Shown here in pieces: positions 13,251 to 25,500 of a DNA stretch of 64,000 nucleotides. The notes beneath the pieces are model-generated. The model saw only the letters and a program-made list of their open reading frames with translations. It had not been told where the DNA came from and searched no databases. The stretch spans positions 4,588,001 through 4,652,000 of the forward strand of contig NGZR01000001.1 of the NCBI GenBank assembly GCA_002197995.1. Reading direction: 5' to 3'. Position 1 is the stretch's first letter. Each line of letters begins with the position of its first letter. The stretch comes from Gaeumannomyces sp. JS-464. Its lineage: Eukaryota; Ascomycota; Sordariomycetes; Magnaporthales; Magnaporthaceae. A program made the position numbers and the translations under genes.

Positions 13251-16200
13251 TTACTGAAACACAAACACAACGCCGCTTCGATCAACAGAAACAGTCATGG
13301 TGTATGGGCTCTCGAGCACGGCCACGTCAAGCACGGCGTCGAGGTGGCTGCGGAGGAGCTGCTGCTGCTGGATGGCGACGACGGTGGACCGCGAGGCCCT
13401 GGGGCGGCCCCTGCCGCGGCTGCTGACGCTGCCGGCGGCGTCGGCGTCGTCGTGCCGCAGCGACGGCGAGGACGACGACGAGCGCGGGAGGCGCTCCGTG
13501 TTGAGCGTCATGGCCGTCGTCGGGTGGCTGGCCGTGAAGGAGGGGCGGCCCTCGTCGGGGGCCAGGCCGCTGAACACGGTGCTGTTCTCGATGCGCGCGA
13601 GGTCCCAGAACCGCAGCTTCTTGTCCGACCCGGCCGTGACGATGTACGCGTTCCTGACGTCGCGGCTGCTGCCCGACCCGCCACCGCCGCCGCCGCCGTC
13701 GTCCCCGCCGGGGGTGCCGCCGCTGCCGTTGCTGTTGCCGACCACCATGGCGCGCACGCCGCGGTCTGCCCCGCCGCCTACTTGTGGCGCGGCGCCAGCG
13801 ACGTTGAGGCTGCCAACGGCGCTTCCGCCATTACCACCCGCCCCCGCCGCAACAGCAGCAGCAGCAGCAGACGCGGCCGCTCCGGACAGGATGGCGGGCT
13901 CGATGTCGGTAGCGAACCTGCCCAGCATGCCCTCGGGCTTGTCCTCATCCACATCCCAGGCACTGTACCCGCGAGGCCCCTCCTTGTTGCCGCCCACGCG
14001 GTAGACCTCGCGGCACGTCGTCTTCTCGAGGTCCCACACGGTGACCTCGCCCTGGCCGGTGCCGCCAGCGACGCAAACCCACTTTCCACGGCCCTTTGCC
14101 GGGTGGACGGCGAGGCGGTAGACGGCGCCCTTTCCGGGCACGCCCCAGCCCTTGAGGCGGACCTTGAAGCGGAGGTCCCACAGGTCGAGGACGCCGTGCG
14201 AGGTGCCGAGGCAGAGCCAGTTGCGGCGGCGGTCAATGCAGAAGCACGTCGGGGTGCCGTGGTGGACCGGGTTCTCGAGGGCGTACAGCAGCGACATGTC
14301 TCGCAGGTCGATGGCCTCGACGCGCGACCGGTTGGTCGCCAGCACTAGCGTCGACGCCGACTCGCCGCCCTGCTTGAAGTGCTCGCACCAGACGGCGTGC
14401 TCGCCGGGGCGGCCGAGGTGGTACTCGCGCACCAGCCGCGGCTGTTTGGCATAGCGCGTCACGTCGCCCGCGGCCGAGCACTCGACCTTGACTACATGCA
14501 CGCTGCCGTCGCTGGCACAGCTGACGAAGCAGTGCGTGTCCTGCACGAAGCACAACGCGAGCACCCGCGCTCCCGGCGCGTGCGAGTACGTCGCCCGCGA
14601 CCTATGTGCAATGTTGCGCTCCAGCCGCGCCGTGTCCCACACCCGCACCGTGCCGTCGTCGCCGCCCGTGATGAAGAAGAGATGGTCCGGCGATGCCACC
14701 ACCCGGCTGATGGCCCCACTGTGCTCCGCGAACGTCGCAACCAGCTTGCCGCCCGGCTTCCAGCCCTGCTCCACGGTTCCAGGGCCCGCCGTTGCCGTCG
14801 GCCGGCTCGGCCTTGAGCGTGCCACCGGCGCCACCAGCGGCCCGAACTCGGCTAGATCGTGCGGGTAATTGTCCGTATACATCGAGTCTAGCATTTTGAG
14901 AATGCTGGGGTCGTTGCCCTCGTACGTGTGCATTGCCCTTGGTTTCACCTTGGGCGAAAGTACGTCGTCCAGCTCGGCTGCCGCCGTCGACGCCTTGCCC
15001 TTTGCTGGATGTGACGTGTGGCCTCCCCCGACCTGCCCAAAGACATTAGCCTCAGTTGTGCCCGTTTCGGCTCCAGACTTTGCGCTTTCCTTCCTGTTTA
15101 GGAGGGTGAGAGCACTCGACTGGCGGTGGAGCGTCCTCCTAGGGCTGTAGTCTGAAGGCGTACTGCTGCCGCCCCTTGCCATCTCCGATGATGGCGAGAG
15201 AAGCTGTGGCGATAGCTGCGACGGCGATGGGCCCGCGACATCGTCGAGTAGGCGCCGGTGTCTGTCTGTTGAAACCGGAGAGATACTGTCACGGCTCAGG
15301 CGAGACCTGTGGCTGTTGTAGGCGGCCCGGCGACGTCTGGCCACGGGATCGTCGATGGTCATAGAGGCATCTCGCAGGGCGTCCGTGATGGTGCGAGGGG
15401 CGCCGTCCAGCTCCGGCAGCCCAGAAGACGACCGACGCGGCTCCTCGTCGAAGAAGACCATCTGTGGAGTCACGCCAAGAGTTCGTAGCGCAATGATATT
15501 ATTGAGCAAGTTCCTCTCGTCCTGGTTAGCCGTCGAGGATGTGTCCCGCATTCTCATCTGGCTCAGCCGCCAGATGAACTCGCGCAGGCACAGGAGCTTG
15601 AACTCATCCTCCTGGGATAGCCCGAGGTTGCGCAGCCTCGCGAGCCATAGCTCGTCCTCGTCGTTCTTGGCAATCTTGCCGAGCGCGGCCGAGCCAGCAT
15701 CCCTGGCCCCGCGGCCAGCCCCAGAAGCCGACGAAGACGCACCAAGCGTCAGCGCCCTCGCTTTTTGCAGCGACTTCCAGAATAGGCCCCGGTCGGACTT
15801 CAGGGCCCATACCAGGGCCTGGTCAAACACGGCCCTGGTCAGCGGCTTCTTGAGGGTGCTCAGTAACGACAGCTCCGAAAAGTCGGGTATGATCCCGGGC
15901 TTCAGGTACGCAGCCACCAGTGGGTACACCATGCACCTGATGTCGGCCCGCGAGAGATGCCTCGTGGCGGAAGACACGAACTCGGCCGCGGCCTCGCGGA
16001 TCCAGATGTTTGGGTGCATGGTGAAACGCGCGACCACCTCCACCAGCTCACAAACCCGTGCCTTGGAGAACAAGCCAAGCTCGGCCAGCTCGGCCAGCGA
16101 GTGCAGGACGGCGTGGACCACCGACTCCTCCGTGTCCATCAAGGCCGGCACCATGAGTGGGAGAATGATTCGTCCAAGCTGGTACTGCCTATAAAGGCGG

Positions 16201-18103
16201 CGATGCCCACGACGGTATCGAACAGGGCGCATTTGAGGGTCCAGTCACGGTCGTTCAGGTACGTGTTCAGATGCGCCAGAATTATGTCGTTAGAGTCGGC
16301 CGTGCCGAAGAACATGCAGAGATCCGGCACGGAGCTGAGGAACGCCCGGCGTACAAATGGGTCCGGGTCCTCGATCAGCGCCTTGGTATGAGCCTCAAAC
16401 ATGAGGATCAGCTCTCTACGCGCGTTGTCGAACATGCCGTCAAACGTCGCGTTCGCCGCGGTCCCGGATTCGACATCGGGGTCGGCCGCGAAGGCCGCCC
16501 CGTCGGCCTGCACAGCACCGGCCATATTCGAGAAAACGACCGGCCGTAGTGGCTAGAGTGCCGAGGCACGAGGCGTAAGTCATTCGTACCAGCGGACTTG
16601 GGGCGTTGTGGTTGCCGAGCAGGGCAAGCTGCATGCGAGGCAGTATATACTCGACGAAGACTGGCGAGTTGACAGGTGTCACAACCTTGACCAGCGCCAG
16701 AAGCTGTGTGATGCTCCTCAGGGCCGCCACGACGACCATATCGGCCTTGTCGTTCAGGAGCGCCATCAAGTACGGCAGGACGCGATCAAGCTTCGCCTCG
16801 TCCGTCAGCCTCTCGGCAAACGCCAGGAGAATGTCGCATGCCCGCAACTTGGAGGCTGCCCTCGCTGTGTTCCGCAGAGAAGAGCAGACCAAGGTCAAGA
16901 ATATGAGCGTACCGTCATCTGCTGGAGGCTGTGCGGTATTCGAGACGTAGTGCTCATTGTTTGGTATGCTCAAATTCACGGGGAAATGGGTCAGCCCAAG
17001 GCGTGAGGCTCTTGGCGTGGCTGCTACTGCCGCCGACGCCAGGTTCCTGTCGTGCTGGTACCCAAGGGAATAAGATATCTTGTCGAAGTCGTAGAAAACA
17101 CGGTCTATCCGCTCGTCGGGCTCCCCCAGGTTCCGGGTCGCGCCAGACACGGGGTACTGGCCCGAAGAGGGGTCCGTGATGACCTCCATGTACTGGTGAA
17201 GGAAGTCGTAGAAGTAGTCCGGGAAGGCCTTCCTGCGCCAGAAGCACAGATACCCTCGGCTGAATATCTCTTCTGGGGGTCCAGCTGGATCATGTGGATA
17301 ATCATGTCGCGCAGCTCCTTGTCGGGGATGCGGCTGAGGTGGGAGATGGCCGGGTCGTACTTGCCGCTGCGGTAGTTGTACAGCTGGCTGAGGCTGAAGA
17401 TGGGGGCCTCGATGAAGAGCTCGGCGATGACGCAGCCGGCACTGAAGATGTCCATGGCCCAGTTCAGCTTGGTGTCGGGGTCGAAGTCGCCGCCGGGCGG
17501 ATAGAAGCGCTCGGGGGCCAGATAGCAGGTGCGACGGCCCGACGTGTCGAAAAAGTACGAGAAGTCGGCTGGGTTGTCGTCGGGCAGCATGACGGGCTTG
17601 AACGAGGCCGAGAAGTCGGACAGGTAGAGCCAGTTCCACGACGTCACAAGTGTGTTCTCGCTCTTGATGTCGCCGTGGTAGATGTCCCTGGCGTGGCAGT
17701 CGCGCAGGGCGCAGAGCAGCTGGAAGGCGAGCCACTTCTTCTCGATATCCTCCAGGAAGGGGCGGGTGCTGAAGCGGTCGTACAGCGAGTTGTAGAGGTA
17801 CTGGCGCACGAGGTAGCCGTTGGTCTCGGTCTCGATGGCGCGCTGGTAGCCCAGGGCGTTGGGGATCTCGGCGAGCGCCCTGCTCTCGCGCACAATCATC
17901 TGGCGGTACTCGTCGAGCGGCATCGGCGTGTAGGGCTTGGCGAGGACCTTGACGAGCACGACGCCATCGTGGTGCCTCGCGCGGATGCACTTGAGGAAGC
18001 GGGCGGTGCCGATGGATTTCTCGTACACGAGGTCGGCCAGCTCGGGCACGTCGATGCCGGCCGAGCCCGCAGGCGGGGTGGTGGACGAGAAGCCCTGACC
18101 CAT
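13251..18103 (-). CDS. VPS15: Vps15, regulatory protein kinase of class III PI3-kinase (three frame breaks)
   Basis: Myristoylated scaffold kinase that partners Vps34 in autophagy and vacuolar sorting. It starts MGQGFSST, an N-myristoylation signal. The kinase-like domain covers residues 20-300 with HGDIKSENTL as catalytic loop, SDFSASFKP in place of a standard DFG segment, and RTCYLAPERFYPPGGDF. A long HEAT-repeat region follows (KLDRVLPYLMALLNDKADMV; DPFVRRAFLSSVPDLCMFFG). A serine-rich linker lies around 14900-15450, then a C-terminal WD40 propeller with GAISRVVASPDHLFFITGGD and TVRVWDTARLERNIAHRSRA. No intron is seen. Frame breaks near 17255 (-1), 16525 (+1) and 16168 (-1) interrupt conserved sequence. 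Their correction gives 1618 codons, a typical length. It converges on the PP2A gene. Confidence 0.93.
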
Positions 18104-20569
18104 GACGGGCTCAGGGGGCCGGCGACCGCGGGGAGGGGCTAGTGGTCGGAAGGACGGCGGCCGGCCCGTTGCTACCTCGGTGCTTTGCTCGGGCGACTCT
18201 GGGTCATGTTTGTCGGATGGCTCGAGCTCCCAGAAGATGCGAGGGGATTGGGAGCACGCACCAGGCTACTAGACTGGTGTTTTGGGTCGTTGGTCGCCTT
18301 AATTGCTGGTATTTCGAAAAAAGGGCTTGTCTGGGGCGGGTCGTGGTTGTTGCGCGCGAGGCTCTTCTCTCCCTGCTCGGCGTGGCCTCGTGTCGCATTG
18401 GTCGTGACGTCTTGAGGCGCGCGTGGGATGGAAGCTGACAGAGGACCTGGTGTGGGCCTCCTGCCCAGGTGCGTCCAATCAGGTCACCCGATCAGCCTCG
18501 GCCCCATCTAGGACCCGACGGGATGGACCGTTGGGGCAGGCAAGACCACCCGACACCAGAGTCCACAGGCAGGTACCCCTGGCCAAAAAGCACGCGCCGT
18601 GCCGTCGGGCTCTTTTATGTACAGGTTGCGCAGCACTGACGCGTCAAAGGCATGGATATCCCATTAAGTTGCTCTGCCTTCTTGTGCCCGAGCTCGTACC
18701 AAGATGCACAGAGGAGGCGGCGAAAACTCAATATCTGCATCGGAGCACAAGCTCATGGCGGAGTGCGGAGTGCGCAGGTGGTACCTCGGAATGCTCTTGT
18801 GACGAATTCAAAATGGCACGGGTCTGTCACCCCTCACCTTGGCTCGCCAACCGTAATGAACTCGACTGCTTCAACTGCACAGACTACGCCTGCAGGAGTG
18901 CGCGCCGAGGTGCCCATAGCCTTCACAATATTACGTTTTTTTTTCTCTGCATCTCTGGCTGCACACCACAAATCAGACCCAAGCCTTCGCCGCCGAGCCT
19001 TTTGCATAATGCTCCCCTTTTCTCGGCCCCCCTGCTTATATAGGCAGGCACTACCGGGCCGGGGCGCATTCCAAAAGGCGCACGTCTAGCGGGCGCCTAG
19101 AGTGTAGTTTCACGTTTCGTTCTCCCCTGTCCTGTCTCATTTGATTCCGAACAATGCCTTCCTTGCATGGAGACAGAGCGGGCGATGCTGCAGGTGGTAC
19201 CTGGAGATCGCCAGTTAAGCCCCCTGGGGGCTATTACTTGTCAGGCCTTCTAGAACCCTCAACATGCATCGCGCGACCCCTTTGCCCCCACCCTGAGGCT
19301 CAGCAGCTGCAACCTTGACTGAGATGAGCTGCGATCGAGGATGGCATCCAGGTCACAGGATTGGTCGAGGCAGCAATAAGCATTAAAAAGACGGCGGCCC
19401 ATTGTCCGATTCGTTCTGGCCTGTTTCGGATTTGACCGTCACTTCTTGAAGGGAAGCCAGCGCAGAACGGGGGCCGGGTTTCGATCTTCATGCCGGCTGT
19501 CGATGAAACAGGGCATCCGACCCAAGCCGCACAGACTTCGGGTTCGTCGTCGATCTGGCAGTCCCTCAGGCAACACTGGAACTTCTCAGGCTAGGCTAAC
19601 CCGCCCACGCCGTTTCGTTCTTGGTGGTAGGTACTCTCTCCTCGTTGTATTCACGCGATCAACTAAGTAAACTCTGGGAGTGCTTCCGGTCGGGAAAGAT
19701 ACCCCTAGCAAATGTCGATGCCATCTTGCGAACAATAGTCAAAGGTTAGGCGGTATCCTGATCGCGACCAACAAAGGAAAACAACAAAAACGAAGGTTGA
19801 GCTTGGTCCCCAAGACGAGTCTTGTGCCGACCCAGATACTTTGTCATGCGCACAACCCTCTCAAACAATTCCCCCTCCCTCCTCCATCAATCCCCCTCAC
19901 CCTTTCTCTACCCATCACCCGAGCCCTGTTTACTCCCACAGAGCGCTCGGGAGAGTGATGTCTGTCTTGTCTAGATACACCCAAGGCTCTTTGAATGGAA
20001 GCGAACAAAATTAAATCGCAATATGGGCCCTCCCCGACCCCTACATAGGAAAACACCAAATGGCCCAAGAGACCGGGTATAATAGAGTAAACAAGCGAAA
20101 CGAAAGGGGAGGGCCCAAAGTGCGGCTGAGTGGTACAACAATTACATAGAGTCGATCCATCCAATCTTCTCGCACGAACCAACGCGGGGAAGCCTGGAAA
20201 GAAGGCGGCTCGAATGTATGGAAAATATTATATAAAAAAAAAGGCGGGCCGCCTAGAGCCCAAAGAGGCATTAAACGTGTCGTCGCGAGCAATGCGACAA
20301 CTAAAAAGTCATCTCTATGTGCAGAAAGACAACAGAGGATAACAATGTCGCGCGGGAGGGCGGGTTGGTGCCATGAGGTCGCAGCTGTCGTGGGTTTCCT
20401 GAATGGGCCAGAAGCCGAACGAGGTCGCCTTTCCCCAAGTCCACACCAGACCAGGGGTCTCTCAAGAGAACGCCGAACTCCGTGATCGAATGCAAAACGT
20501 CGAATGCCAAGCCAAAGAACATGCAGCTTCGTCGTGACTTTCGTTACTTCGGGGGTTCGCTGACGCGTC
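18104..20569. other. Intergenic, 2.5 kb upstream of VPS15
   Basis: Flanked by the VPS15 start and the 3' end of the SH3 protein gene. Open frames such as 18423-19043 have neither domains nor plausible splicing, and their reading frames overlap on both strands. TATATA appears at about 19035 but has no gene behind it that I can support. Confidence 0.45.
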
Positions 20570-22563
20570 TCACGATCCATGTGTTTGGTGGGCGCTTGAG
20601 CCAGTCTCGGTCGATCCGTCTCCTTCGATCGTCTTCCTCCAGTGCTCGGGAATGCAGACGCAGACGAGTGGGAATGCCTTGATTTCCCCACTGACAGGAG
20701 GCGAGACATCACGCACACGGCCCGACGTGTTGGAAACGCCACTGTCACGCTGGGACTGCCGCCTGACCTCCCACTCGTCGGCACGCTCCTCCAGCAGGAC
20801 ACCAGTAGCCCAGCCGTCGTCCCAGATGCCCACAACCTTGAGCATGTCCCCACGCTCCAGCGCGAACTCGTCCGCGGCACGAGGCTGGTAGGCCCACAAG
20901 ACAGCAACTCGGTCACCGGGGTGGATGTCGTCCTGGGAGTAATAGTCCTTGAAGAAGGGGAGCTGCTCGGACTGCTGGCTGGCAACCCCGGGTGGCGATG
21001 ACATGCCACTGGTCGGTGACTGCGGATCTCCCTCTGCAAGCACGGAACCGCTGGAGAGGGAGCCATTCCTCCGGAGCGTCGTCGGAGGTGGCCGAAGAAT
21101 GCCGCCCCGGTGGTCGGACCCGGGGCTATCACCAACCATAAAGTCATCTGAGGATGACTGGTTGTCCCCTCCTCCTCTTGACCGGCCCATGGCGTAACCG
21201 GCAACAGCGCCTGCACCCACGCCACCAGCAGCCGACCCTCGGTCTCCATGGCGCGAGGGCGAGTCGCCGGAATGACCTTCAAGCGCAGACATGCGTGCAA
21301 TCCTCCCGCCGGGTAGCACCTCATAACCAGGGCTAGCTGAGGGCTGTGACATGGCCACAGGGCCCCCTTTCCTAGCTGGGGTCGGCTGGTTGAGTATGCT
21401 GCCGCTCTGGCTACCACCGCGTCGCCGCCGCCGAAGAAGCACGCAGAGGAAGATCAGTCCAGCAAGGAGAGCAAACCCGACGACCGACCCGATGACAATC
21501 CCAGCAATGGCGCCGCCAGAAAGGCCATTGTTTCCACCGGCAGCGGGTGCAGGTGTCGAAGTGGACGTGCTGGTGGGAATCGTAGTCGGAAACGACATAG
21601 TCGGGAGCGAGGGGAGAACAACGCCGGCGCATCGCTTCTGGATATTGGACGAGTAGCAGCAGGTGTCGGTCGAGTTGATGCCGCCCGATGCACAGTACGA
21701 GCAAAGCCCAATTGTGCTGCCCGAGTATCCACAGTTCTCCGGCTCGTTGGTGATGCCTTGGATGCACGCGTTGCTAGACAGCGCATTGGCAGGCAGAGCG
21801 CAGTTCGTAAAATCAGCTCTTATCTGCCTCTGCGCATTGCTGCTGGGGTTTTGGCAGAGATTTGTATTGGCCGCGACGTAGGCCTCACTCTGGGCAAATT
21901 GTGCCTGCTCACTGTTGTCAGCCAAACGCGCCATCACGGCTAAGAGTCGGAAAAGACTAACGCAAGTCTCGGCGCAAACAGGCCGAGAGTTCTCTGGCGA
22001 AAGGCTGCACCGGTCGATCGAGTTCTGGACAATCGCATTGCAGATGACTGTGGTGGTGAACCGCGCATAGTGATCTGTTGTGTTTGAGAGGGCGATTCCT
22101 CCGCACCCAAGCAGAGTTTGATACCTGATGAAGAGTCAGTCAGGCTGCGCCGAAACGAGAAGAACGCAAATATATTGCCCCCGAAGCGCGCCACGAGCTT
22201 ACTTTTCTTGCACGTAGCTGGTGCGCACGTACGACCGCAGCTGGGTGTCAAAAGATGAGGTGCTGTCGACAAACCTCAAAAAAGAACTGCGATAAGACTG
22301 GTCAGAATCATGGCGCTCCCCAGACTCTAAAATTCCAATGCGATTGCAATACGTCCGGGCCTGACTCACAAAAGACCGACGAGAAAATCGTCGTTGGATA
22401 TTGAAGCGGACTGAAAAGCCGGGCAGGCAGTCGATCCGCGAAGTGAAATGCACGCGGCCATGGCGGCCGGGGCAGAAGAGAGAAGTGACGAGACAAGAAT
22501 GGCACTCGTGCTGGGGGCGCCACCACCTCTCCTGCCCCTTATGCGGCTTCGACTAGACCCCAT
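20570..22563 (-). CDS. Single-pass membrane protein with cysteine-rich ectodomain and cytosolic SH3 domain (Fus1-like)
   Basis: Three exons, 22563-22370, 22286-22203 and 22124-20570, join in phase to 611 codons with no frame break. The N-terminus has a basic stretch, then a hydrophobic run (TSAILVSSLLSSAPAAMAA), fitting a signal peptide. The ectodomain is cysteine-rich (SLRGSTACPAF, ENCGYSGSTIGLCSYCASGG, NSTDTCCYSSNIQKRC). A Thr/Ser stalk and one membrane span (AIAGIVIGSVVGFALLAGLI) precede RRRRRGG on the cytosolic side. Near the C-terminus an SH3 domain is clear: DRVAVLWAYQPRAADEFAL, then GDMLKVVGIWDDGWATGVLL and AFPLVCV. The layout resembles yeast Fus1 and related fungal surface sensors that link the membrane to polarity or MAP kinase scaffolds. 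The exact role is inferred. Introns are 83 and 78 bp with GTGAGT and GTAAGC donors. A start at the internal ATG near 22461 would lose the signal peptide. Confidence 0.88.
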
Positions 22564-25500
22564 AATGAATGGCTGCTCCGTGCGGTCGGCGTCGAGTTGT
22601 TCGGCTTTTTCGGGTGGTCGTCGGTCGGGCTTGGCCGCCGTGGAGTCGCCAATCGCTGCTGTATTACTGCTGCGAACTGGTCTCGATGCTCATCCTCCTC
22701 TAACGTCGCATATTCTTGCCGGGCGTTGCACGACAGACAAACAGCCGGCGGCCGTGTCGGACGGGGGCGCCGCGGCGCAAGAATCGAAATGGCGCCGCCA
22801 CAAATGACTGACACTGCCCAATTGCTAAACCTGAATACCCAAAAAAAGCCACTGGATGGCAGCGTGGGTGTCGAAGTTGGCAGCTCGGGAGCCCGAAACC
22901 AACACAAAATTGACGACACGATAAGAAGCCTTAGGTAGCTGGTGGGCGAGGCTGGTCGTCGGGCCGCAGCGATGGAAATGCGGGTGGCAGGTCGGGGCGA
23001 TATAATCGAAAACGACTGGCAACAGTTGGAGTAGGCGCGATGGGGCGGCTGCAGGAAGGCGCAGCTATCGAGGTCCCGATTGGCGGTGCGGTAGCCTTGG
23101 CGAAGGGGCCCGTCTGCGTGTCGCACAGGAGAGGGTCGGTCGGTATGCACGCAGGCCGTTGGACGCAGGCTGAGGTGGTGAATCGACGGGCCGCCTGTGA
23201 GAGACTCGGAGAACTGCGGATCAATGGAGAACAGAAGGCAGGCAGAGGACTCCTGGAGCAGGACACGGCACGAAATGCTGATGGAGGGACGGAAATGACT
23301 GGCAGTGATGGTGTGGGTGTGGGAGCGAGCGAGCGACTATCGGGGAATAAAAAAAGAAGTATGTGCAAAAATTAAAACAGCAGCGAAGCAGAAGTGTGGA
23401 TGGGGGCCGAAAAGGGAATCAAAAACGAGAGGACAACGGGAAGATGCCGTAACCTTGGACCCAACGAGACTCGTCGGATCTTGGGATAACCTACTTTGCC
23501 TGACCCGTCAAGGAAGGCGACTGGTGAGGCTGTTCACTCGACCACTGCGCAGAGAGAAGAAAGGGAGAGGAGCACGGAGTCGACGTTCAGGAGCGATGGC
23601 AGCCAGAATGAGAGCAACATGAAAGCCAGAGCCAGGCACGTCGCCTCGGGCAGGGCAGCGAATGGTCAATGCTCGCCCAAGCGAAAACAGACGGATGATG
23701 CCAGGGCGTGGGCGCCAGCGAGCGGTTCCACTGCGCCCCCGTGCAGGGAGGGTCAGTGTGGGCCGCGCCCGCGTCCACGCATATCATTGGTATCATTGGT
23801 GACGGGGGGGGCTTCAGGGCGACGTGCTTGCACCCCCGGCCGTCGCTGCGCTGCTGCGTTTTGCATCGACTCCCGACGAAGAAAAGCGGCGAGGACAACC
23901 CCGATTCAAGCCCGCAGGGATCTGTCCAGGGCGCCGGAGCAGTTGCGCAGGGGGGTCCTGCAACCACATGAGGCCCTAACCCACTCGGGGCAATAACACA
24001 ATTTTAAACGTGGCAAGGGTCCATCCCTCCTGTCGGCTGGTTTCTGGTGGCAGCTGGAGGCTGTTACAGAGTTCGGACTGTTGACTGTTCAGATCAAATC
24101 CGTCCTCGCCCCCGTCGGCCTCTCTCCCCCATGCCGTCAACGCGACCCGGGGCGCGCGGGCTTGCACCGGGGCTTCCTCTTCTGCTCAGCCATCGCGCAG
24201 TTTGGCTCGGCCGTTGGCGCGCTCAGACACGCCGGGACAGAGGGTGGGCGGGGTACATACGAGCGGCCTTCTTATCCATCTGCAGCTCCTGGCGGAAAAT
24301 AAAAAGGCCCTACTCCTTCGTGTTTTCGCATGCTAACCATGCGGGATAGCCTGGGCGCACACGGACAGTAGGCACGGACAGTAGGCCCTTCCTTTGTCGG
24401 TGCTCGTGGTTCGGGGGATTCTGCCATTGGCCAAGACCAACACTCATAAGCCGCTGCAGAGCAATCAGCGAAGCCCTACATAGCAAAGAGACCCTTCGAA
24501 CTTATAAGCGGCTGCCCCCCGAGGATTGCGACAATTCTGGAATTTCAGAATGCGTGAAATCGCGTGCCGCGGACAGGGAGAGTCGGCGTCCCGACGCGGC
24601 CTGGATCGATGTTTCGTCTCACCCCGGCAACATGACCACTGCCGGGGCCAGAATCCGGTCGCTTACCAGCAGATTAGGTTGACCTTGCGTTTAGCCAGCT
24701 CGACGCTTAAGCAGCCAAGGCGCCGCCATTGGTCGCCCTTGCATGTGCAAGCTCCCAGCTCGGCAAAAAGGCTTCATGTGAAGCTTGCGGAGCAAATGTT
24801 CGATACTCAACAGTGTTTCCTATTGCATTGTGATGCAGCATAAGTGCCCGACTCAATTGATCATTCATTTATGAACAACCACCTTGGAATCTCCGGGCTG
24901 AACCTACCAGAGCGGGGCAGATTACAGAGAGCACGCAATAAAGACCTCTGCGCTGGGTGGGCGGCCACTCAACGCCTTCCCTCATCTCCAGGTACCCGCA
25001 ATGGCGTTGGTTGAGGCTCCACAGTTGCGGTGGCGGTTGAAACGACCAGCAGGAGCCAGCGCCGCTAGCCTTGTGATGTTCGTGATAATTAAAATTGAGA
25101 CGAAAAATGTGAAAAGAAGCCAAAACAGTCGGTCATCCTTTTTTGCTTTTTTTACTTCTTCTTGTTTCACCGGCATTGGAAAAGAAAACAACAAACATGA
25201 CAGATAACGACATGGTCGGTCAGTGTGCATCGAAACCGGGGTAGCCAACCTAATCGACCTGGTAGACATACATCGATGACTGTCGGGCCCGCATTGAGCT
25301 GAGGTCTCTCCAAACTTGGTCCAACCGGCGAGCAACCCCAAGCTGGTGTTCTGGATTTCATACTTTTGCCATTGCCTCCCGATCCTGCCATGTTTTTAGT
25401 GTAATGCTTCGATATTTGCATGTCCAGTAAGGCGATTCCAGGCGCCTGGCATTGGTGGACATCAGCCTGCACGTGGAAATGAGCCTGCACGATATTATTA

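Noticed and set aside
13125..14348. 407-codon plus-strand open frame
   Set aside because: Lies antisense to the WD40 region of VPS15; high GC keeps antisense frames open.
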